Shown here: positions 10,346 through 17,393 of the stretch, one piece after another
How the letters are laid out: every line of letters starts with the position of its first letter
Position numbering within the stretch: position 1 is the first letter of the stretch
Assembly: GCA_044226035.1 (NCBI GenBank)
Contig: JBGAHT010000002.1
Span: forward strand, 1 to 64,000
Source: Pseudoluteimonas sp044226035
Lineage (GTDB): Bacteria > Pseudomonadota > Gammaproteobacteria > Xanthomonadales > Xanthomonadaceae
DNA length: 64,000 bases
Direction: 5' to 3'
Notes under the pieces: generated by a model
Database searches by the model: none
What the model was told of the DNA's origin: nothing
The model's input: the letters and a program-made list of their open reading frames with translations, nothing else
Program-made: the position numbers and the translations under genes

Positions 10346-11875
10346 TCATTCGCCGCCGCCGGCGGGGGCCGGCGCCTTGCGCACCTCGGCAACTTCTTCC
10401 TTGGTGATGCGCCCGCCGGGGTTGCCCCAGCTGTTGAGCACGTAGGTGCCGATGTTGGCGACTTCGTCGTCGGTCAGCTGGCTCATCGGCGGCATGGTGG
10501 AGTTGTAGTCCTTGCCGTTGACGGTGATCGGGCCGTTGAGGCCGTGCAGCATGATCTGGACGATGCGCTTGGGGTTGTCCTTGAGCACGCTCGACTTGGC
10601 CAGCGGCGGGAACACCCCGGCCAGGCCTTCGCCGTTGGCCTGGTGGCAGGTGGAGCAGGTGCCTGCGAACAGCGCCTGCCCGGCCTTGACTTGGTCTTCC
10701 TGGGTCAGCGTGCCGGAAGCGTGCGCGGTGGCGGCTTCGGTGACCGCCTGCAGGTTGGGCTGCGCGCGGTCGCCCAAGTACATCGCATCGACTTCCTTGC
10801 CCGAATAGATGTCCTTGCGCTCGGGTCCGTCGGCCTTGAGGATCGCCAGCGCACCCTTGTTGAAGGCGCGGAAGATCGAGTGGTCGACCAGCACGTAGCT
10901 GCCGGGCACTTCGATGTGGAAGTCCATGATCGCCGCGCCGCCGGCCGGGATCAGCGTGGTCTGCACGTTCTCCTGGAAGCGGGTGCCGCCCTCGAACCAG
11001 ACCTTGTCGAAGATCTCGCCGATCACGTGGAAGCTCGACACCAGGTTCGGGCCGCCGTTGCCGACGAACAGGCGCACGGTCTGGCCGGTGTTCGCCTTCA
11101 GCGCGTTGTCGCCGGTCAGCGCGCCTTCGCGGCCGTTGAACAGCACGTAGGTCGGGTGTTCCTCGATCGCCTTGTCCATGTCGAAGGGCTGGTGGCCCTT
11201 TTCGCGGTACTTGCCGGTCGTGTAGAAATCGCCCTGCATCACGTAGTACTCGTGGTCGACCGGCGGCAGCCCGCCCGGCGGTTCGACCAGGATCAGGCCG
11301 TACATGCCGTTGGCGATGTGCATGCCCACCGGCGCGGTCGCGCAGTGGTAGACGAACAGGCCGGCGTTGAGCGCCTTGAAGGTGAAGCGCGACACGTGGC
11401 CGGGCGCGGTGAAGCTGGAGGCCGCGCCGCCGCCGGGGCCGGTGACGCCGTGCAGGTCGATGTTGTGCGGCATCTTGCTGTCGGGCATGTTGCGCAGGTG
11501 GAACACCACGGTGTCGCCCTGGCGCACGCGGATGAACTTGCCGGGCACGTGGCCGCCGAAGGTCCAGAAGGTGTAGGTGACGCCTTCGGAGATCGGCATT
11601 TCCTTCTCGACCACGTCGAGTTCGACGACGACCTTCGCCGGGTAGTTGCGGTTCACCGGCGGCGGCACGTTCGGCGGGTCGGTGAGCACGGCTTCGATTT
11701 CCTTGCCCTGCGGTGGGCCGAAATCGCCCTTGAGCGATCCGCCGGTGTCGGCGGTGGCCGCGTGCGTGGCGTTCGCGTCGGGGGCGGGATCGGCCTTGCG
11801 GCATCCGGCGATGGCGAAGGTCGCCAGCGCGGCGACGATGCACCATGCGAAACGGTGACGATGGTTGGCGTTCAT
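10346..11875 (-). CDS. nirK: Copper-containing nitrite reductase with C-terminal cytochrome c domain (NirK)
   Basis: Reduces nitrite to nitric oxide in the periplasm. It has 509 residues with a lipoprotein signal (lipobox IAGC, C25). Two cupredoxin domains follow. Type-1 copper ligands H137, C178, H186 and M191 are visible, as are type-2 ligands H142, H177 and H283 and catalytic D140. A class-I cytochrome c domain is fused at the C-terminus with CSTCH (407-411) and likely axial M461 in NSTMPPM. The fused heme domain should supply electrons directly to the type-1 site. Followed without gap by NirV-like and SCO genes. An upstream in-frame Met was rejected because MNANHRH leads straight into the signal peptide. 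Confidence 0.97.
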   Translation of the reverse strand: MNANHRHRFAWCIVAALATFAIAGCRKADPAPDANATHAATADTGGSLKGDFGPPQGKEIEAVLTDPPNVPPPVNRNYPAKVVVELDVVEKEMPISEGVTYTFWTFGGHVPGKFIRVRQGDTVVFHLRNMPDSKMPHNIDLHGVTGPGGGAASSFTAPGHVSRFTFKALNAGLFVYHCATAPVGMHIANGMYGLILVEPPGGLPPVDHEYYVMQGDFYTTGKYREKGHQPFDMDKAIEEHPTYVLFNGREGALTGDNALKANTGQTVRLFVGNGGPNLVSSFHVIGEIFDKVWFEGGTRFQENVQTTLIPAGGAAIMDFHIEVPGSYVLVDHSIFRAFNKGALAILKADGPERKDIYSGKEVDAMYLGDRAQPNLQAVTEAATAHASGTLTQEDQVKAGQALFAGTCSTCHQANGEGLAGVFPPLAKSSVLKDNPKRIVQIMLHGLNGPITVNGKDYNSTMPPMSQLTDDEVANIGTYVLNSWGNPGGRITKEEVAEVRKAPAPAGGGE

Positions 11876-11888
11876 GCGCGCTTCCTGG

Positions 11889-12029
11889 TCAGAACGGGAT
11901 GGAGGCCTGCGCCGGCGCCTGCGCCGGGGCGGGTTGCACGGTCGCATCCGCGGCGGCGCTTGCGCAACCGGCGAGGACGAGGGCGAACAGGGCGCCGATC
12001 AGGCAGGCGCGTGGATCGATGGCTTTCAT
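11889..12029 (-). CDS. Small predicted lipoprotein at the head of the nirK operon
   Basis: A 46-residue open frame reading MKAIDPRACLIGALFALVLAGC and then an Ala/Pro/Gln-rich tail ending SIPF. The segment has a basic start, a hydrophobic core and a lipobox LAGC with C22, which is a complete type-II signal peptide. It lies between the FNR box and nirK and ends 13 bases before the nirK start, so it should be the first gene on that transcript. No clear Shine-Dalgarno is seen. An in-frame ATG at 12044 adds five residues. No family is recognised. Confidence 0.55.
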   Translation of the reverse strand: MKAIDPRACLIGALFALVLAGCASAAADATVQPAPAQAPAQASIPF

Positions 12030-12109
12030 GTCGATGGTCCGCATTTCAATGGTCCGGTGTCGGGTTCGTGTGGTCGCGCGCAGTCTGTGCCCGCGGCGAA
12101 CGCGGGCGC

Positions 12110-12123
12110 TTGACCTGCGTCAA
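12110..12123 (-). promoter_or_regulatory. FNR/ANR box of the nirK operon
   Basis: TTGACGCAGGTCAA on the minus strand, a TTGAC-N4-GTCAA variant of the FNR consensus. Twenty-two bases downstream is CAGACT, a weak -10. The predicted start of transcription is near 12075, about 46 bases before the small lipoprotein gene. Confidence 0.8.
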
Positions 12124-12159
12124 CCCGGCGCGAGGGCGCGCGCGCTTCCGCGAAGGCGG

Positions 12160-12173
12160 TTGATCCAGGTCAA
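12160..12173 (+). promoter_or_regulatory. FNR/ANR box of the outer-membrane barrel gene
   Basis: TTGATCCAGGTCAA on the plus strand, 56 bases before the barrel gene start. Class-II spacing would place transcription near 12208. The -10 at that spacing (GAGGCT) is poor, so class-I activation or a different promoter geometry is possible. It is separated by 36 bases from the box serving the divergent nirK operon. Confidence 0.75.
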
Positions 12174-12229
12174 GACGGGCCCGGGGCGCGTGGCCGAGGC
12201 TGCGCGCACTCCCCCACGAGGCCGCGCCC

Positions 12230-13441
12230 ATGCCGCACCGCAACCGCCTGCCATCGCTGTTCGCCGCGCTGCTGGCGGCGGCCCCCGCCTGCGCCGCGGC
12301 GGCCGATCCGGCGCCGGGCCTGCACCTGGAATGGAACGCGCGCCTGCGCCTGGAAACGGTCGACGACGACGCGTTCGCCCGCAGCGCGGATGCCACCACG
12401 CTGCGCCTGCGCGCAGGCCTGCGCTGGCACGCGGCCTCGGGCTTCGACGCCCTGCTCGAAGGCGAGGGCATCGCCGCCGCCGGCGACTACAACAGCGGCG
12501 CGAACGGCCGCACCGACCTGCCGGCGATCGTCGATCCGCGCGGGGCCGAACTCGACCAGGCCTGGATCGGCTGGCGGAACAAGGCCTTCGGCATCGCCGC
12601 GGGGCGGCAACGATTGCAGTTCGACAACCAGCGCTGGATCGGCAACAGCGGCTGGCGCCAGAACGAACAGACCTTCGACGCGCTGGCGCTGGACGTCGCG
12701 CCGCGCGCGGACATCGCCCTGCGCTACGCCTACCTCGACCGCGTGCACCGGGTCAACGGCGACGACGCGATCGATCCGCTCGCGCGCGAACGCGCGCTGT
12801 CCGACCACCTGCTCAACGCCGCGTGGAAACACGGCAAGCAGCAACTCGTCGGCTACGGCTACCTGCACGAGGACCGCGACGTCGCCGCGGCATCGAGCGC
12901 GACCTGGGGCCTGCGCTGGACCGGATCGCACCCCATCGGCGACACCGGCTTCGGCTGGACGCTGGAAACCGCGCGCCAGCGCGATTACGCCAACGCCCCG
13001 GTTTCCTTCTCGCACGCCTACTGGCTGGCCGAACCGTCGCTCGGCGTGCGCGGCGTGACCGCGCGCCTGGGCTGGGAACACCTCGGCGGCGACGGCACGC
13101 ACGCACTGCAGGCGCCGCTGGGCACGCTGCATGCCTTCGACGGCTGGGCCGACAAGTTCCTGGTCACGCCGGCCAATGGCCTCGACGACCGCTATCTCGG
13201 GCTGGGCGCGGCGTTCTGGCGCGAACGCGCCGGCGCGCGCGCCACCTGGCAATTCGCCTGGCACGACTACCGCGCCGACCACGGCGGCGCGCATTACGGG
13301 CGCGAATGGGACGCGTCGCTGGGCGTGCCGCTGGCGAAGGGCTTGAACGCGACGCTCAAGTACGCCGACTACCGCGCCGACGCCTTCGCCGCCGACACCC
13401 GCAAGCTGTGGCTGCAGCTGGAATACAGCGGCAGCCGTTGA
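12230..13441 (+). CDS. Alginate-export-family outer membrane beta-barrel protein
   Basis: Outer-membrane barrel of 403 residues with a signal peptide (about 1-24). It contains alternating amphipathic strands and the family-like stretches GRQRLQFDNQRWIGNSGWRQNEQTFDAL, YGYLHEDRD and a terminal LEYSGSR. Proteins annotated as alginate export family occur beside denitrification genes in related bacteria. The cargo is unknown, and a role in alginate is not implied. The divergent position from nirK and its own FNR box suggest anaerobic induction, perhaps for nitrate/nitrite or small-solute uptake. Confidence 0.82.
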   Translation: MPHRNRLPSLFAALLAAAPACAAAADPAPGLHLEWNARLRLETVDDDAFARSADATTLRLRAGLRWHAASGFDALLEGEGIAAAGDYNSGANGRTDLPAIVDPRGAELDQAWIGWRNKAFGIAAGRQRLQFDNQRWIGNSGWRQNEQTFDALALDVAPRADIALRYAYLDRVHRVNGDDAIDPLARERALSDHLLNAAWKHGKQQLVGYGYLHEDRDVAAASSATWGLRWTGSHPIGDTGFGWTLETARQRDYANAPVSFSHAYWLAEPSLGVRGVTARLGWEHLGGDGTHALQAPLGTLHAFDGWADKFLVTPANGLDDRYLGLGAAFWRERAGARATWQFAWHDYRADHGGAHYGREWDASLGVPLAKGLNATLKYADYRADAFAADTRKLWLQLEYSGSR

Positions 13442-13463
13442 TCCCGCCACCAGGAACCGACCG

Positions 13464-13763
13464 ATGATCCTTCCAGAATCCGCCACGACCATCACGCACC
13501 CGTTCGATGCCCGCGGCATCGGCAGGCGCTTCCGCCATGCCGCGATCTTCGGCGCGCTGGACGCGCTGCAGCCGGGCGAGGCGATGCGCTTCGTCAACGA
13601 CCACGATCCGTTGCCGTTGCTGGCGCAGTTGCGCGAACGTTACGGCGATGCGATCGACATCGTCTACCGGCAACGCACGCCCGAAGGCGTGGTGATCGAC
13701 TTCGCCATCGTCGCCAGCCCCGGGAACGCGGGTGGCCACGACTGCTGCGGCGGTTGCGGCTGA
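13464..13763 (+). CDS. DUF2249-domain protein with Cys-rich tail
   Basis: Cytoplasmic protein of 99 residues. The DUF2249 pattern is visible: FDARGIGRRFRHAAIFGALDALQPGEAMRFVNDHDPLPLLAQL, then YRQRTPEGVVIDFAI. DUF2249 proteins recur in denitrification and heme/NO-related clusters, and no reaction is established. Unusually, the C-terminus ends HDCCGGCG, a likely metal or iron-sulfur ligand cluster. It lies 22 bases after the barrel gene and is probably on the same FNR-driven transcript. Confidence 0.85.
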   Translation: MILPESATTITHPFDARGIGRRFRHAAIFGALDALQPGEAMRFVNDHDPLPLLAQLRERYGDAIDIVYRQRTPEGVVIDFAIVASPGNAGGHDCCGGCG

Positions 13764-13770
13764 AAACGGC

Positions 13771-14031
13771 ATGGCCGCGGACGAGGTCGAGCGCATCCGC
13801 GGCTGGCGCTGCATCGGCTGCGGCAAGGTCGATGCGCCGCGGCCGTGCGTGGGCGTGTGCCAGGACCGCAAGGTCGAACTGGTCGATGCCGCCGAATACG
13901 ACGCGTTGCTGGCGCGCACGCGCGAACTGGAAGCGGCGCTGGCGCTGATCGCGCGGGTCACGCCGCGCGAGGACGCGTTGCCGGCGTCGTGGCGGGCGTT
14001 GCAGGCGCGGGCGCGGGCCGTGCTCGGCTGA
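13771..14031 (+). CDS. Small Cys-motif protein with coiled-coil segment, function unknown
   Basis: An 86-residue protein. The N-terminal part has four Cys in a CxxC-x8-CxxxC arrangement (C14, C17, C26, C30), suggesting a zinc ribbon or iron-sulfur site. A charged helix (about 38-63) with coiled-coil character follows. I chose the ATG at 13771, 7 bases after the DUF2249 stop; an in-frame ATG at 13732 would overlap that gene. It appears to be the last gene of the FNR-driven barrel transcript and its stop abuts the convergent gene. Confidence 0.7.
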   Translation: MAADEVERIRGWRCIGCGKVDAPRPCVGVCQDRKVELVDAAEYDALLARTRELEAALALIARVTPREDALPASWRALQARARAVLG

Positions 14032-15129
14032 TCAGTCCCGCAGCCGCGCCGATAGCCGCGCGCGGCCGGGTTCCGGGTCGATGCCGTGGTTCGCGAGCCA
14101 GTCGCGGTCGAACAGCGTTTCCGCGTAGCGTTCGCCGCGGTCGCAGAGCAGGGTGGCGATGCTGCCGGTTTCGCCGCGCGCGCGCATCGCCGACGCCAGT
14201 TCGAGGCAGGCGACGAAGTTGGTGCCGGAGGAACCGCCGTAGCGGCGGCCGAACCGTTCCTCCAGCAGCCAGGTCGCGGCGATCGAATCCGCGTCCTCGA
14301 CCTCGACCACCGCGTCGACCACGTCGAACAGGAAACCCGGTTCCACCTTCGCCCGGCCGATGCCCTCGATCAACGTCGGCCGGCTCGCGCTCGCGGCCGG
14401 GTCGCGGCTGCGCCAGCCCTGCGCGAAGCCGCCGCCGGCCGGTTCGGCCACGCACAGGCGCGTGTCCAGCCCGCGATAGCGCAGGTAGCGGCCGATGGTC
14501 GCGGAGGTGCCGCCGGTGCCCGCGCCGCACACGATCCACGCCGGTTGCGGATGCGGCTCGCGTTCGAGCTGGCCGAGGATCGATTCGGCGATGTTGTTGT
14601 TGCCGCGCCAGTCGGTGGCGCGTTCGGCCAGGCCGAACTGGTCGAGGAAACAGGCGCCGTCGGCGGCGATGGCGCGCGCATGCGCCTGCGTGCACACGCC
14701 GGCGCCGGTGAGTTCGCAGCGGCCGCCGAGCGCGCGCACCGCCTCGATCTTCGCCGGCGCGGTGCAATCGGGCATCACCGCCACGAACGGCAACCCGAGC
14801 AGGCGCGCGAACCAGGCCTCGGAGATCGCGGTGCTGCCGGAGGACGCATCCACCACCGTTTGCCCTTCGCGCAGGCGGCCGTTGCACAACGCGTACAGGA
14901 ACAGCGAGCGCGCGAGCCGGTGCTTGAGGCTGCCGGTCGGGTGCGCGGCCTCGTCCTTGAAGTAGAAATCGATGCCGGCGAACGCCGGAAAGCGCATGTG
15001 CAGCAGGTGGGTGTCGGCCGAGCGCGCGGCCTCGCGGCGCAGGCAGTCGATCGCCGCGGCCGACCAGGCGCGCTCGTCGCCGGCGCGCGGCGATGCGGAA
15101 TTGCGCGGTGCGGGCGCGTGCAGGGCCAT
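14032..15129 (-). CDS. PLP-dependent cysteine-synthase-family enzyme under FNR control
   Basis: Fold-type II PLP enzyme of 365 residues. The Schiff-base lysine is K69 in HPTGSLKHR, the substrate loop is VVDASSGSTAISEAWFA, and the phosphate-binding loop is GAGTGGTSATIGRY. It is longer than CysK/CysM (about 300-320), with extra segments such as FYFKDEAAH and a C-terminal extension. It may therefore be a cysteine or cystathionine-type synthase, or a desulfhydrase. A class-II FNR box sits directly upstream. Role in anaerobic sulfur supply is inference. Confidence 0.85.
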   Translation of the reverse strand: MALHAPAPRNSASPRAGDERAWSAAAIDCLRREAARSADTHLLHMRFPAFAGIDFYFKDEAAHPTGSLKHRLARSLFLYALCNGRLREGQTVVDASSGSTAISEAWFARLLGLPFVAVMPDCTAPAKIEAVRALGGRCELTGAGVCTQAHARAIAADGACFLDQFGLAERATDWRGNNNIAESILGQLEREPHPQPAWIVCGAGTGGTSATIGRYLRYRGLDTRLCVAEPAGGGFAQGWRSRDPAASASRPTLIEGIGRAKVEPGFLFDVVDAVVEVEDADSIAATWLLEERFGRRYGGSSGTNFVACLELASAMRARGETGSIATLLCDRGERYAETLFDRDWLANHGIDPEPGRARLSARLRD

Positions 15130-15163
15130 GCCGCGATTGTCGGTTGCGCGCGGACGCGGCGCC

Positions 15164-15177
15164 TTGACCCAGGTCAG
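15164..15177 (-). promoter_or_regulatory. FNR/ANR box of the cysteine-synthase-like gene
   Basis: CTGACCTGGGTCAA on the minus strand, one mismatch from the TTGAC-N4-GTCAA form seen elsewhere here. Exactly 22 bases downstream is GACAAT, a good -10. The predicted start of transcription, 15129, coincides with the A of the ATG. The box overlaps the stop codon of the fnr gene. Confidence 0.78.
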
Positions 15178-15935
15178 CCGCGCGGCGACGGCGCCAGCGC
15201 CTCGAGCGCATCGCGGTCGAGCAGTTCCAGTTCGCGCCGGTCGACCCGCAACAGGCCGTCGTCCTGGAAGCGCTTGAGCACCCGGCTCACGGTTTCCGGC
15301 GCCAGCCGCAGGTAGTTGGCGATGTCGGTGCGCGGCATGGTCAGCTGGAAGCGGCGCGGGGAGAACCCGCGCGCGGCCAGCCGGCGCGAAACCCCGATCA
15401 GGAACGCCGCCATGCGCTGGTCCGCCGACCAGTCGCCGGCGAGCAGCGCGGCGCGGCCGATGTCGCGGCTGAGCAGGCGGAACAGCTGGCGTTGCAGGCC
15501 GGGCACGCGGGTGGCGAGCACCGAGATCTTGGGGAACGAGAAGCGGCACAGCATCACCGTGTCCAGCGCCACCGCGTCGCAGGGATAGCGCTCGCCGTCG
15601 ATCGCGTCGAGGCCGATCACCTCGCCCGGCAGGTGGAAGCCGAGCACGTGCTCGCGCCGGTCGCGGTCGATGGTGCGGGTCTTGACCGTGCCGGCGCGGA
15701 CCGCGGCGATCGCCTCGAAGCGGTCGCCTTCGCGGAAGATGCATTCGCCCGAATGGAACGGGCCGACGTGTTCGACCAGCACGTGCAGTTCGCCGAGCGA
15801 GGCCTTGTCCATGCCCGCGTCCAGGCACGCCTGCGAGAACGCGCAGGTGGAGCAGAAGCGCAGTTCGTCGCCGTCGTCGGCCAGCGTGCTCGCGTCCTGG
15901 CGCGGGAACGCGATGGCTTCGACGGCCCGGTTCAT
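15174..15935 (-). CDS. fnr: FNR/ANR-type oxygen-sensing transcriptional regulator
   Basis: CRP/FNR-family activator of 253 residues that binds an oxygen-labile [4Fe-4S] cluster. The three N-terminal ligands are C28, C31 and C37 (C-x2-C-x5-C, as in FNR), with the fourth at C119 in YPCDA. A cyclic-nucleotide-like beta roll and dimer helix follow. The helix-turn-helix recognition helix carries E214, S217 and R218, the E-x2-SR signature that reads TTGAT half sites. It lies between its probable targets hemN and the cysteine-synthase-like gene. No box was seen directly before this gene, so it may be read through from the hemN promoter. Confidence 0.95.
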   Translation of the reverse strand: MNRAVEAIAFPRQDASTLADDGDELRFCSTCAFSQACLDAGMDKASLGELHVLVEHVGPFHSGECIFREGDRFEAIAAVRAGTVKTRTIDRDRREHVLGFHLPGEVIGLDAIDGERYPCDAVALDTVMLCRFSFPKISVLATRVPGLQRQLFRLLSRDIGRAALLAGDWSADQRMAAFLIGVSRRLAARGFSPRRFQLTMPRTDIANYLRLAPETVSRVLKRFQDDGLLRVDRRELELLDRDALEALAPSPRG

Positions 15936-15943
15936 GCCGGCGC

Positions 15944-17344
15944 TCAGACCGTGCGCGAGAAGCGCGGCGTTTCGGCGCTGGACGGCGGTTCGAGGTAGCG
16001 GTCGAAGCACATCGCGACGTTGCGCAGCAGCAGCCGCCCGCGCGCCGTCACCACGATCCGCTCCGCCTCCACCCGCACCAGCCCGTCCTCGGCCAGCGGC
16101 GCGAGGCGGTCCAGCGCGGTCGCGAAGTAGCCGGCGAAATCGATCGCGTAGCGGCGTTCGAGCGCCGCCACCGGGATTTCGCCCTGGCACATCAGCGACT
16201 GGATCAGGTCCGCGCGCAGCTGGTCGTCCTCGTCCAGGCGCATGCCGCGGAACACCGGCAGGCGGCCGTCGTCGAGCGCGGCCTGCCAGCTCGGCAGGTC
16301 GCGCGGGTTCTGGCTGAAGCTGTCGCCGATGTGGCTGATCGCGCTGACCCCGAGCCCGACCAGGTCGCTGTCGGCGTGGGTGGTGTAGCCCATGAAGTTG
16401 CGATGCAGGCCGCCGCGCGCCTGCGCCAGCGCCAGTTCGTCGTCGGGCAGGGCGAAATGGTCCATGCCGATGTAGAGGTAGCCGGCGGCGGTGAGCTTCT
16501 CGATGGCGAGCTGCAGCAGGGCCAGCCGGGTTTCGGCGCTGGGCAGCAGGCTGGCGTCGAGCTGCTTCTGCGGCTTGAACAGGTGCGGCAGGTGCGCGTA
16601 GCCGTACACCGCCACGCGGTCGGGACGCATGTCCGCGACGATGTCCAGCGTGCGCGCGAAGCCTTCGACGGCCTGGTTCGGCAGGCCGTAGATCAGGTCG
16701 ACGTTGACCGAGCGGAAGCCGTGCGCGCGGCAGGCATCGACCACCGCGCGGGTCTGTTCCACCGACTGGATGCGGTTGACCGCTTCCTGCACCGCCGGGT
16801 CGAAGTCCTGCACGCCGAAGCTGGCGCGGTTGAAGCCGGCTTGCGCCAGTTCGCCGATGTCGCCGGCGTCGACGAAGCGCGGGTCGAGTTCGATCGAGAC
16901 GTCGCGGTCGGCCGCGTTGGAAAAACGGAACTGGCTGCGCAGCGCGTCCACGGTTTCCTGCAGTTGCGCCGGCGACAGGAAGTTGGGCGTGCCGCCGCCG
17001 AAATGCAGCTGGATCACCTCGCGGTCGCGGTCGAACAATTGCGCGGCCAGCGCGATCTCGCGGTACAGCCGCACCAGGTAGGCGTCGCCGCGCGCCTTGT
17101 CGCGGGTGATGATGCGGTTGCAGCCGCAATAGAAGCACGGGCTTTCGCAGAATGGCACGTGCACGTACAGCGACAGCCGGCGCGGGATCGGGTCGCCGTT
17201 GCTGGCCTCGGCGGCCCGGCGCAATTCGCCCTCGCCGAAGCCGGCGTTGAACTGCGGCGCGGTCGGGTACGAGGTGTAGCGCGGCCCCGGCTGGTCGTAA
17301 CGACGCAGCAGGTCGGCGCTGAATGCGATGGATTGCGGCTCCAT
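15944..17344 (-). CDS. hemN: Oxygen-independent coproporphyrinogen III dehydrogenase (HemN)
   Basis: Radical-SAM enzyme of 466 residues that converts coproporphyrinogen III to protoporphyrinogen IX without oxygen, supplying heme for cbb3 and cytochromes. The cluster motif is CESPCFYCGC (C66, C70, C73), preceded by the HemN-specific PRYTSYPTAPQF. HFGGGTPNFL and GYTTHADSDLVGLGVSAISHIGDSFSQN are also typical. The start at 17344 fits the family's N-terminus. It lies 8 bases upstream of fnr and has its own FNR box. Confidence 0.97.
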   Translation of the reverse strand: MEPQSIAFSADLLRRYDQPGPRYTSYPTAPQFNAGFGEGELRRAAEASNGDPIPRRLSLYVHVPFCESPCFYCGCNRIITRDKARGDAYLVRLYREIALAAQLFDRDREVIQLHFGGGTPNFLSPAQLQETVDALRSQFRFSNAADRDVSIELDPRFVDAGDIGELAQAGFNRASFGVQDFDPAVQEAVNRIQSVEQTRAVVDACRAHGFRSVNVDLIYGLPNQAVEGFARTLDIVADMRPDRVAVYGYAHLPHLFKPQKQLDASLLPSAETRLALLQLAIEKLTAAGYLYIGMDHFALPDDELALAQARGGLHRNFMGYTTHADSDLVGLGVSAISHIGDSFSQNPRDLPSWQAALDDGRLPVFRGMRLDEDDQLRADLIQSLMCQGEIPVAALERRYAIDFAGYFATALDRLAPLAEDGLVRVEAERIVVTARGRLLLRNVAMCFDRYLEPPSSAETPRFSRTV

Positions 17345-17379
17345 GCCCGGTACCCTAGACGGCGGTTGCCGCCCGGGCC

Positions 17380-17393
17380 TTGACCTGGATCAA
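17380..17393 (-). promoter_or_regulatory. FNR/ANR box of hemN-fnr
   Basis: TTGATCCAGGTCAA on the minus strand, identical to the ccoN box. Exactly 22 bases downstream is TAGGGT, a -10-like hexamer, giving class-II spacing and a predicted start near 17345, one base before the hemN ATG. The box overlaps the stop codon of the upstream DUF72 gene. Confidence 0.87.
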
